Source of the DNA: a virus
IMG/VR virus record: IMGVR_UViG_3300042988_000324
Coordinates: 1-35,422 of that record
Length of the DNA stretch: 35,422 nucleotides
Strand: one strand, 5' to 3'
This document shows positions 17,667 to 24,588 of this stretch, in pieces. The number at the start of each line of letters is the position of its first letter. Positions within the stretch are counted from its first letter, which is position 1. The position numbers were made by a program, and so were the translations under genes. A model generated the notes under the pieces. The model was not told the origin of the DNA, made no database searches, and saw nothing but the letters and a program-made list of their open reading frames with translations.

Positions 17667-18931
17667 TACCACATACCTCCACCACTTCTGCCTTTACTAT
17701 TGAGCAATTCACCCTTAGCATACTTTTGCAAACTGAATTCATTACTAACTGCTCGACGGGTGGCAATTGGCAAGAACGTCAGAGTAATGCTCATCTTTGT
17801 AGGAACACGAGTTAGTATAGCTGCGCCGCCTCCGCCACCACCAACAGCGCCACTAATTGCGCCTCCCAACATACCACCAACTTTATCACCGGCCATCTTG
17901 CCTAGTTTACTGTCACCGAATGCACCTTTTAAACGCGAGATACCAGCGCCAGCAATTGAGTTAATCAAACCACTAGCGCTCATGCGACCAAGTGGTGAGT
18001 TCTTCAAATAAGGCGACAAATCTGCACCAGTAACACCAACAGTACCACCACTAGGATACGCATTAATATAATCAACGTCAGTCGGCAATGAATAGGTAAA
18101 GTTTTGCAGCACCACTGGATGATTATCAAATTGGAATTGACCAAAGCCACTCAAGTATAGGAGTGGTGGTGGTGTGCCTGCTCTTGGTGAAGTATCTTGT
18201 CCATAGAACATTTTGGTAGAAGAGCGTAAGAAGTGAATCACAGCTAACATATAGTTTGCTTCAGTCACATCTTGTGCCGTGAATTCACCAGTAACAGTAA
18301 CAGTATCAACTGAACTACCTTGATATTGATGGATCTTATAGTTACTATGTGTTGGTTGTAGCGATTCATAAGCAGCGCTGTACGCGACACTCACTGATGG
18401 AGTATACGGGAAGATAACTCCACGACCGCGAAGTGGCTCTAAGATACCAGCGTTACCAGGAGCGTTGTACAGATACTTTGCGCCAGGGGCAAGTGTAATT
18501 CTGAATCGCCAATCTGGTGGTTGTGAATAGTTAACCGCAGCTGTTTTGCCAGGAGCGGCACCCGCGCCGCCGGTCTTTGTATCTGCGCCAAATAAACTCT
18601 TTAGACCGCCGACAACAGTATCAGCAGCTCCACTGGCAAGATTAACAGCTCGGTCTGCCCAATATCCTAATGGATCACTGTCAATAACTGCTTGCTCAGT
18701 GGGAGACGACTCTTCTTCTTCTGCCGCGATTGCAGCAATTCTGGCAGCTTCAAACGGGTCCTCCTCGTTGACATCTTCGATATTCTTACCACTGGAGTCA
18801 TCGTAGCCGGCACCGATCCAAACAGGGTCGCCGTTTTCATCGGTCGACCAGCCATTGTTCAGATTGCCATCATCGTCATATGGTGTGCCTTGCGAACTTG
18901 GTTCTTCATCGACTGTTGTATCATCTGCCAT
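17666..18931 (-). CDS. gp48: Baseplate tail-tube cap/initiator protein (gp48/gp54-like)
   Basis: 421 aa. Residues 1-135 are acidic and look disordered. The folded part starts near residue 138 (PPDWRFRITLAPG). It contains GVIFPYTPSVSVAYSAAYES (171-190), THSNYKIHQYQGSSVDTVTV (194-213), FTAQDVTEANYMLAVIHFLR (217-236) and FQFDNHPVVLQNFTYSLP, then a Gly-rich insert (about 340-370) and a closing TRVPTKMSITLTFLPI. This pattern resembles the gp48/gp54 tube-associated baseplate proteins of marine T4-type phages, from which the tail tube grows. Whether it matches gp48 or gp54 is not decided. SD AAGGA lies 9 nt before the ATG, with GCTAAATA just upstream. First gene of the minus-strand tail operon. Confidence 0.72.
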   Translation of the reverse strand: MADDTTVDEEPSSQGTPYDDDGNLNNGWSTDENGDPVWIGAGYDDSSGKNIEDVNEEDPFEAARIAAIAAEEEESSPTEQAVIDSDPLGYWADRAVNLASGAADTVVGGLKSLFGADTKTGGAGAAPGKTAAVNYSQPPDWRFRITLAPGAKYLYNAPGNAGILEPLRGRGVIFPYTPSVSVAYSAAYESLQPTHSNYKIHQYQGSSVDTVTVTGEFTAQDVTEANYMLAVIHFLRSSTKMFYGQDTSPRAGTPPPLLYLSGFGQFQFDNHPVVLQNFTYSLPTDVDYINAYPSGGTVGVTGADLSPYLKNSPLGRMSASGLINSIAGAGISRLKGAFGDSKLGKMAGDKVGGMLGGAISGAVGGGGGGAAILTRVPTKMSITLTFLPIATRRAVSNEFSLQKYAKGELLNSKGRSGGGMW

Positions 18932-18951
18932 AGTATGTTGTCCTTATCTAC

Positions 18952-18959
18952 TATTTAGC
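18952..18959 (-). promoter_or_regulatory. Late promoter octamer GCTAAATA at head of tail operon
   Basis: It lies in the 53-nt gap between gp55 and the tube-cap gene, 20 nt before the ATG. TTTTTG lies 4 nt upstream, and the downstream GTAGATA is shared with the gp6 promoter, which supports a functional element. Confidence 0.55.
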
Positions 18960-18984
18960 GATGCAAAAACCAGCATTTCCAGCA

Positions 18985-19926
18985 TCATTCACCAGCAGTG
19001 TCTTCCATCCGTTTCATCTCACGAGCGTACTCTTCTTGAAATTGGCGCGTAAATGAGGGTGCAATACCATTAGCTTCCATTAAGTCGTCTCGGATACTCT
19101 GTGAGCGCTTTTCAGTATTCAATACTCGGCAGAATGCGTTACCTAATACTGCACTTAAATACGCGAATGGGTTACTACCCTTGGCTTCATTGAAGCGCAG
19201 TCCAACATATGTTAATTGTAACAGTGCGGATGACACCATCTCGTCATTGTAGGAATAGCCGCGCCAATTCCACTTGGTACCATAACGCTCACACAACTTC
19301 AAATACATCTTAGCCAGCGTATTGGTGATTTGACCTTTATCTCGGGCGAATTCACCAGTCACCATATCGCCTTCCCAGTGTGACTTACCAACACAGATTA
19401 AGCTGCCAGCTCCATCAAACTTGTAATGTTGGAATGGTGGGAAGTTTACTCTGACATGAACCAAGTCATCTAGTTTAACTGGCGCGTCTACTTCCAGATC
19501 CGCGAATGAGTCATCTTCATCTCCAAAGTCAAATATCTCTTTAGCACTCTTCTTCTTGGTGACCTTCTTTGGAGCTTTTGGTGCAAGTGGAATATGTGCC
19601 CAGGTCATGACGCGAATAATTAAGTCTTCTTTATCTATGGATTCTGGAGGAGTAGTGCCTTTAGGATTCCCAGCAACCGCATCTAAACGCAGGGCGCGGT
19701 TTGTCTTTGCTTGTAAGATAGTCTCTTCCCTGCAGGCATATTCTAAGTTTGCCTCTAAACTAGAATTGTCCAAATAGTCAACAATAAAGTCGTATTGATG
19801 ATATTCTGGCTGTGTGAATTGGCAGTAGGTGTTTTTGCTAAGATGAATCTGAACTAAGATATCTTTATTGGCCAAGTAATTGACGGGCTTCTTTGCTGTT
19901 GGTATTAGTGTTTGTTGTGTGCTCAT
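18985..19926 (-). CDS. gp55: Late-transcription sigma factor, gp55 family
   Basis: 313 aa. gp55 replaces the host sigma factor on RNA polymerase core and recognises the late promoter TATAAATA, working with the sliding clamp. The sigma-region-2-like part is at residues 200-282: ITNTLAKMYLKLCERYGTKW, then YSYNDEMVSSALLQLTYVGL, then NEAKGSNPFAYLSAVLGNAF and RVLNTEKRSQSIRDD. The C-terminal helix (SFTRQFQEEYAREMKRMED) may contact partners. T4 gp55 is 185 aa; here about 190 residues precede the sigma core, including a Lys-rich then acidic linker (118-148). The presence of late promoters in front of the structural genes agrees with this call. The gene has its own strong sigma70-type promoter, suiting early expression. 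No clear SD before the ATG at 19926. Confidence 0.88.
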   Translation of the reverse strand: MSTQQTLIPTAKKPVNYLANKDILVQIHLSKNTYCQFTQPEYHQYDFIVDYLDNSSLEANLEYACREETILQAKTNRALRLDAVAGNPKGTTPPESIDKEDLIIRVMTWAHIPLAPKAPKKVTKKKSAKEIFDFGDEDDSFADLEVDAPVKLDDLVHVRVNFPPFQHYKFDGAGSLICVGKSHWEGDMVTGEFARDKGQITNTLAKMYLKLCERYGTKWNWRGYSYNDEMVSSALLQLTYVGLRFNEAKGSNPFAYLSAVLGNAFCRVLNTEKRSQSIRDDLMEANGIAPSFTRQFQEEYAREMKRMEDTAGE

Positions 19927-19949
19927 AAGTAGTAGTTAATCAGAGTACC

Positions 19950-19978
19950 AGTATAACAAAAAGTATTCAATATGTCAA
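19950..19978 (-). promoter_or_regulatory. Host-type sigma70 promoter for gp55
   Basis: TTGACA (minus 19978-19973), a 17-nt spacer, and TATACT (19955-19950): a perfect -35 and five of six -10 bases. The start would fall near 19943, about 17 nt before the gp55 ATG. This is the best early promoter in the window. Confidence 0.8.
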
Positions 19979-20004
19979 GCGGTTAGTAGTACTTTTTTGT
20001 GATT

Positions 20005-20012
20005 TATTTAGT
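20005..20012 (-). promoter_or_regulatory. Possible late promoter ACTAAATA upstream of gp55
   Basis: A variant octamer 78 nt before the gp55 start and upstream of the sigma70 promoter. It could allow late autoregulated synthesis of gp55. Weak on its own because the surrounding DNA is AT-rich. Confidence 0.25.
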
Positions 20013-20056
20013 TGATTGATCCAATCTCATTGTTACTGGTATAGATGTCTGATAGA

Positions 20057-20325
20057 CTAATAACGATGAACTATTCGCCATCCCATATGTGAATTTCTAT
20101 GTCCTTTAACCAACAAAGACATCTTAGATGAATGTAAATTATCATACTTCATCTTCATATAAAACTGCGTCACGTTGGATTCTAATCTACCATCAATATG
20201 GGCAAAATTGTAAGTCAGTTCTGAATAGCGAGGATTATCTTTCCCCTTGTTGGCACCGAGTAAATTATGAGTGCCATTCTTAACTCTGTCAGTCTGAATC
20301 GATGTACCATCTTGTCTTTTTAAAA
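20057..20325 (-). pseudogene. Frameshifted C-terminal part of the GIY-YIG homing endonuclease
   Basis: In the -1 frame relative to the upstream ORF, reading continues without a stop for 88 codons to TAG at 20059-20057. It begins LKRQDGTSIQTDRVKNGTHN, continuing the repeat series of the upstream ORF. It ends in a segment (NPRYSELTYNFAHIDGR ... MGWRIVHRY) typical of the DNA-binding tails of phage homing endonucleases. The break falls in a run of five T and five A (20317-20326). One extra T would restore a 250-aa protein. It could be a mutation, a sequencing error in the homopolymer, or -1 slippage on TTT. Confidence 0.75.
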
Positions 20326-20808
20326 ATTATGAGTACCATTCTTTACTCTATCACCGGCAACCGATGAACCATCTGAACGTTTGAGCCAAGCATTGGTACC
20401 ATCTATCACTGAATCAGACGCGCGGGATGTCCCATCGGCCCTCTTTTGCCAATGATGTTTACCTTCCGAAACTATTTTCACCATGCGTCGATCACACTGT
20501 TCACTGGTCCAGCCTGGGCCACCACCAGTCTCTGGGATTAAATTTGCCCATATTTTATTACCATAATCATCGGCAGCAGTTACTACACGAAATAATGTAC
20601 TATAATATCTTCCCTGAGCATTCAACTCGCTTTTGGTAGTGGTTTTAAACAGTATCTCGGTATGGATATCTTCACCGAATTCCTTCAAATGCTTTGACCA
20701 GTCTACTCCAGAACCAGGGTATGTGTAGGGATTTTTTTGTCTAGTCTGACACAGATATTTTAGACCTGTTTTACGGTGGGTCTTCACCATTAAATAATAA
20801 ATAGTCAT
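20320..20808 (-). CDS. GIY-YIG homing endonuclease, truncated by frameshift
   Basis: 162 aa from the ATG at 20808. The start is chosen because AAGGAG lies 9 nt upstream and the nuclease fold begins at once. An ATG 20 codons earlier (20868) opens in frame but sits 3 nt from the late octamer and adds no domain. The GIY-YIG-like N terminus reads IYYLMVKTHRKTGLKYLCQT, then YTYPGSGVDWSKHLKEFGED; the usual GIY/YIG letters are altered. After GGGPG come repeats of about 19 residues (HHWQKRADGTSRASD, AWLKRSDGSSVAGD), probably NUMOD-like DNA-contact repeats. The ORF stops in the third repeat, and the rest of the protein lies in another frame (20057-20325). Such enzymes spread themselves by cutting cognate DNA; this one sits between gp55 and gp47. 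Activity of the truncated form is uncertain. Confidence 0.72.
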   Translation of the reverse strand: MTIYYLMVKTHRKTGLKYLCQTRQKNPYTYPGSGVDWSKHLKEFGEDIHTEILFKTTTKSELNAQGRYYSTLFRVVTAADDYGNKIWANLIPETGGGPGWTSEQCDRRMVKIVSEGKHHWQKRADGTSRASDSVIDGTNAWLKRSDGSSVAGDRVKNGTHNF

Positions 20809-20871
20809 GCTGACTTGCTCCTTCTTAGCAGTTAGAGAGGGTAGAGACGGCAATCTCGTGACCTTCATCTT

Positions 20872-20879
20872 TATTTATC
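20872..20879 (-). promoter_or_regulatory. Late promoter octamer GATAAATA for the homing endonuclease
   Basis: It lies in the divergent gap between the endonuclease and gp47. A start near 20866 gives a leader of about 58 nt before the preferred ATG at 20808, which carries a good SD. Confidence 0.5.
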
Positions 20880-20888
20880 CAAACCTAC

Positions 20889-20916
20889 TTGCGTTTTGTT
20901 TTTTGTGGTGTAGAAT
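20889..20916 (+). promoter_or_regulatory. Candidate sigma70 promoter for gp47-gp46
   Basis: TTGCGT (20889-20894), a 16-nt spacer and TAGAAT (20911-20916). It lies about 30 nt before the gp47 ATG in the divergent gap, where an early/middle promoter is expected. The spacer is one base short and the -35 is imperfect. Confidence 0.5.
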
Positions 20917-20946
20917 CAGTTATGTAAACTTTTATCCACCAATACA

Positions 20947-21966
20947 ATGTCAAATCTATTTCAAAAAGCCGCATTCTTTACTGATCTTCACTTCGGTGCA
21001 AAAGGCAACAGCGAACAACACAACGAAGATTGTTCAAATTTCATCGACTGGTTCATTGCTACCGCCAAGAAGGAAGATTGTGAAACATGCTTCTTCTTAG
21101 GTGACTACAACCATCACCGGGCATCTATTAATATCCAAACTCTACAGTATTCACTAAGAGGTTTGGAAAAACTCAGTGCAAATTTTAAAGATGTGTATTT
21201 CGTGGTAGGTAATCATGACATGTTCCATAGAAATAAACGAGATATTCATTCGGTAGAGTGGGCGAAGCACTTACCGAATGTTCATTTAATCGACAAAATC
21301 ACGACTAAGGGTAACATGACCATATGTCCGTTTTTGGTCGGCGATGAGTACAAGGCAATAAAGGACATCAAATCGAAATATTTGGCCGGCCACTTTGAGC
21401 TGCCACACTTTATCTTAAATGCAATGATTGAGATGCCTGATCATGGTGAATTACAGACCGAACATCTAACACAATTCAAGCGAGTGTTTACCGGTCACTT
21501 CCACAAACGCCAACACAAGGGCAACGTATCGTATATCGGTAACGCATTCGCGCATAACTACAGTGATGCTGGTGATGACGAACGCGGTATGATGACATTA
21601 GAATGGGATTGCGAACCAGTTTACCATAACTGGGAAGATGGTCCAAAATATCGAATTCACAATTTGAGTGAATTAATTGAAGACCCAGATAAACTTTTGG
21701 TTCGGAACAGTTATGTCAAAGTAAATCTTGATATCGACTTGAGCTACGAAGAGAGTGCCTTCCTTAAAGAGACACTTGTCCAACAATATAGCTTGCGAGA
21801 GATGTCGTTGATTGCCCAGAAGTCTGATATTGAAACTGACAACACCGATTACTCCAATACCGAATTCGAAAGTGTTGACCATATCATTCAAACACAAATT
21901 GAAGAATTGGAAGAAGGCACCGCCTTTGACAAAAAACTATTACTAGATATTTACCGTAACCTGTGA
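20947..21966 (+). CDS. gp47: Recombination nuclease subunit gp47 (SbcD/Mre11-like)
   Basis: 339 aa, the same length as T4 gp47. It is the metallophosphoesterase half of the gp46/gp47 complex, which resects DNA ends for recombination-dependent replication and for host DNA breakdown. Metal-binding motifs are complete and in order: TDLHFG (D13, H15), GDYNHHR (from G52), GNHD (88-91), AGHF (H149) and GHFHKRQ (183-189). The C-terminal part from about residue 240 would contact gp46. It is the first gene of a plus-strand operon, 7 nt before gp46, divergent from the homing endonuclease. No clear SD is seen before the ATG at 20947. All active-site residues are present. Confidence 0.95.
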   Translation: MSNLFQKAAFFTDLHFGAKGNSEQHNEDCSNFIDWFIATAKKEDCETCFFLGDYNHHRASINIQTLQYSLRGLEKLSANFKDVYFVVGNHDMFHRNKRDIHSVEWAKHLPNVHLIDKITTKGNMTICPFLVGDEYKAIKDIKSKYLAGHFELPHFILNAMIEMPDHGELQTEHLTQFKRVFTGHFHKRQHKGNVSYIGNAFAHNYSDAGDDERGMMTLEWDCEPVYHNWEDGPKYRIHNLSELIEDPDKLLVRNSYVKVNLDIDLSYEESAFLKETLVQQYSLREMSLIAQKSDIETDNTDYSNTEFESVDHIIQTQIEELEEGTAFDKKLLLDIYRNL

Positions 21967-21973
21967 GATTCAA

Positions 21974-24058
21974 ATGATTAAGATTAATAACATCAAAGCA
22001 AAAAACTTCCTGAGTTTTGGCGCAGTAGAGCAGACTCTTGAATTGGACAACGAACAACTCACACTTATCTTAGGCGAGAACATCGACTTAGGCGGCGCTG
22101 CTGAAGGCGCTAAGAACGGTTGTGGTAAATCATCACTATTTCAAATGATTAGCTATGCGCTGTTTGGCACTGCCATCAACAGTATTAAACGTGATAATTT
22201 AATTAATAGAACTAACGAGAAGAACATGTCGGTAACTATCGATTTCTCTGTTGGTGCTATCGACTATAAGATTACACGTGCGCGGAAGCCCAACTCTTTA
22301 AAGTTTTTCATCGACAACAAAGAACAAGAAGTTACCGATGACGCACAAGGTGATAGCCGTGAGACTCAAGAAGCGATTGAACGTGTACTTGGAATGTCAA
22401 ACACCATGTTTAATCACATTGTTTGTTTAAACAGCTACACAACTCCATTCCTGTCACTCAAAGTAAGTGAGCAGCGTGAAGTAATCGAACAGTTGTTGGG
22501 AATTACCCTCCTGTCTGAGAAGGCAACAGCAGTCAAAGAATTGATTAAGGCAACTAAAGGCTCTATCACAGCTGAAGAATTCAGAATTCGTGGCGTAGAA
22601 GATGCCAATAAGCGTATCACTGAACAAATCGAGTCGTTAAAGCGCCGACAGGTGTTGTGGCAAAAGAAGTATGACAGTGACTTGGCGTTTTTGATTGGCA
22701 AGTATGACAACTTAAATACTATCGACATTGATGCTGAATTGCTGGCACACAAGGATTTAGCAATTTACAACGAACAGCGCAAACAAGCTGACGTATATCA
22801 ATCAGTGGTTGATCGTCAGGCTGCATGGGCTAAAAAACACGCAGCTGAAGTTGCGGCGCTAGAGGCAGCGATCAAAGCTAATGGTGACTTCGACTACGAA
22901 GCTGAAGCGGCGGCGCATGTGGCATTAGCTGCATGGTTGGAGCAGAGTGCTAAAGTAACTGAGTTGAAGCGTTGGATCTCTGCGTGTGAAGTAGCAGAAG
23001 CACGTGAACAAAAAGTTATCGATGCCCTCAAATCTGAGATTGCTGATTTAGAAGCGCATAAGTGTTACGCATGTGGTCAAGAATTCCACGATGAGAAGCA
23101 TGGCGCAGTATTGGAACAAAAACGCACTGCGTTACAGGAGGCAGCTCTCCAAGCGTTGTCAACTAATACACAGTATCTAGAGCACACTACCGCGCTTCAA
23201 GCGCTCCTGCCGCTTCCTGAGCGCCCCACGACCCATTATAAAACTGAAGCCGAAGCTGTACGTGCCATGACCGAAGACGCAAACATGTGTCGCGCTGTAG
23301 CCGACAAGTTGGGAGAAACTGATCCATACGCTGCTCAACTAGCAGAATTGACACCGATTACCCTTGGTGTTCCGCCAACTACCATTTATCGCACTGAGAA
23401 CGAAGCTGTCTCCCATAAAGCAAACGTAGCGCACTTAGAAGCACAGATTCTTGAGAAACACGCCGAGTTGGACCCATACAGTGAACAAATCACGGAGATG
23501 CAACGTGACGCACTACAAGAAGTCGATTACACAATCATCGATGAGTTGAATCGCGTACTCAAACATCAAGATTACCTGTTGGACCTATTGACCAACAAAA
23601 AGTCATTTGTGCGTAAGCGAATCATCGAGCAAAACTTAGGTTACTTGAACACACGCTTGAGCTACTATCTAGATAAGTTGGGATTGCCACACCGCGTGAC
23701 ATTCTTGAACGATTTAAGTGTTGAGATTACAGACTTTGGTCGTGATACTGACTTTGACTCATTCAGTCGCGGTGAACGCAATCGTGTTATCTTAGGTCTG
23801 TCATTCGCATTCAGAGATGTATGGGAAAACTTGTACCAACCGGTTAACTTGTTGATGATTGATGAACTGATCGACTCGGGTATGGATGCAGCTGGCGTTG
23901 ATAGCGCACTGGCAATTCTTAAAGACTTCTCGCGCACTCGTAACAAGAGTGTATGGTTAGTGTCCCATAAGGAAGAACTGGTAAGTCGAATCGACAACAT
24001 CTTAACAGTAGTTAAAGAGAATGGCTTCTCATCATTCAGACACGCAGAAGAAGAATGA
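21974..24058 (+). CDS. gp46: Recombination nuclease ATPase gp46 (SbcC/Rad50-like)
   Basis: 694 aa; T4 gp46 is 560 aa. This is the SMC-like ATPase partner of gp47. Walker A is GAKNGCGKSS (45-54), the Q-loop/LNS region follows (VCLNSYTTPF, 150-159), and the zinc hook CYACGQ has C364 and C367 in the middle of the long coiled coil (about 190-560). The signature motif is SFSRGE (596-601), Walker B LLMIDE (626-631), the D-loop SGMD, and the H-loop histidine is near 665 (LVSHKEE). Every catalytic element is intact. The extra length lies in the coiled-coil arms. It is transcribed with gp47; the next gene starts 26 nt downstream inside an inverted repeat. Confidence 0.95.
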   Translation: MIKINNIKAKNFLSFGAVEQTLELDNEQLTLILGENIDLGGAAEGAKNGCGKSSLFQMISYALFGTAINSIKRDNLINRTNEKNMSVTIDFSVGAIDYKITRARKPNSLKFFIDNKEQEVTDDAQGDSRETQEAIERVLGMSNTMFNHIVCLNSYTTPFLSLKVSEQREVIEQLLGITLLSEKATAVKELIKATKGSITAEEFRIRGVEDANKRITEQIESLKRRQVLWQKKYDSDLAFLIGKYDNLNTIDIDAELLAHKDLAIYNEQRKQADVYQSVVDRQAAWAKKHAAEVAALEAAIKANGDFDYEAEAAAHVALAAWLEQSAKVTELKRWISACEVAEAREQKVIDALKSEIADLEAHKCYACGQEFHDEKHGAVLEQKRTALQEAALQALSTNTQYLEHTTALQALLPLPERPTTHYKTEAEAVRAMTEDANMCRAVADKLGETDPYAAQLAELTPITLGVPPTTIYRTENEAVSHKANVAHLEAQILEKHAELDPYSEQITEMQRDALQEVDYTIIDELNRVLKHQDYLLDLLTNKKSFVRKRIIEQNLGYLNTRLSYYLDKLGLPHRVTFLNDLSVEITDFGRDTDFDSFSRGERNRVILGLSFAFRDVWENLYQPVNLLMIDELIDSGMDAAGVDSALAILKDFSRTRNKSVWLVSHKEELVSRIDNILTVVKENGFSSFRHAEEE

Positions 24059-24063
24059 TGTGC

Positions 24064-24093
24064 GCTTGCCATAATAAATAAAACATGGCAAGC
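24064..24093 (+). promoter_or_regulatory. Inverted repeat sequestering the nuclease start codon, late octamer in loop
   Basis: GCTTGCCAT (24064-24072) and ATGGCAAGC (24085-24093) are perfect 9-bp complements. The 12-nt loop starts with AATAAATA. The 3' arm begins with the ATG of the resolvase-like gene, so a transcript reading through from gp46 would bury the start codon. This resembles T4 gene 49, also a Holliday junction resolvase. Confidence 0.65.
24073..24080 (+). promoter_or_regulatory. Late-promoter-like AATAAATA in the hairpin loop
   Basis: It ends 4 nt before the ATG at 24085. By T4 spacing the transcript would start at or within the ATG, which would make it leaderless. No SD exists for this gene. 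Confidence 0.4.
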
Positions 24094-24588
24094 AAATCAA
24101 AACAAAAGGGGAGTTCATTTGAAAGAGATATTGCAAAATATCTCTCTGAACTCTATAACGAATCATTCCTGCGGAATATCACCGGGAGTGGGGCGTATAT
24201 TGGTGGACGCAATGTTCATCGTAAAGGCACAATGAGTGCTGGTCAGATTCAAAGCACAAAAGGCGACATCACTGCGCCAGATGATTGGACACACTTCAAC
24301 GCAGAAGCTAAGAACTACGCTGATATAGACTTTCACAATCTATATACTGGTAGCAAACAATTAGATGGTTGGCTCGATCAGCTGATGACTGTAGCTGATG
24401 ATGGCGACTTTAATATCTTAATGTTTAAGATTACTCGCAAGGGCAAGTATGTCGCTGTTCAAGAACATGAGGAGTTGTCTCTTGGTAATCACACAGTGTA
24501 CACAAATAAACATGGACGCTGGGTGATTACCGACTTTGATGACTTCTTTGCGCGGAACAAAGAACTGATTAAAAAGTTAAGTACTTAA
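24085..24588 (+). CDS. PD-(D/E)XK nuclease, probable Holliday junction resolvase
   Basis: 167 aa. The layout matches archaeal Hjc-type resolvases. A basic start with KGSSFERDIAKYLSEL (residues 9-24) supplies the conserved Glu. A Gly/Ser loop follows (RNITGSGAYIGG), then the catalytic pair GDIT ... FNAEAKNY (Asp, then Glu-x-Lys) at about residues 60-78. T4 resolves branched DNA with an unrelated enzyme (endonuclease VII, gene 49); here the place after gp46 suggests the same job, clearing junctions before packaging. Function is inferred from motif and context; a repair or restriction nuclease is possible. Its stop overlaps the stop of the opposite-strand gene by 3 nt. Translation is probably controlled by the hairpin at 24064-24093. 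Confidence 0.72.
   Translation: MASKSKQKGSSFERDIAKYLSELYNESFLRNITGSGAYIGGRNVHRKGTMSAGQIQSTKGDITAPDDWTHFNAEAKNYADIDFHNLYTGSKQLDGWLDQLMTVADDGDFNILMFKITRKGKYVAVQEHEELSLGNHTVYTNKHGRWVITDFDDFFARNKELIKKLST

Noticed and set aside
7072-18931. Numerous plus-strand ORFs of 60-134 codons opposite the tail genes
   Set aside because: They lie antisense inside well-supported structural genes, lack SDs, and have compositions dictated by the codons of the real gene.
20808-20868. Upstream ATG at 20868 as the endonuclease start
   Set aside because: It lies 3 nt from the late octamer, has no SD, and adds 20 residues without similarity to the nuclease fold; the ATG at 20808 has AAGGAG at good spacing.
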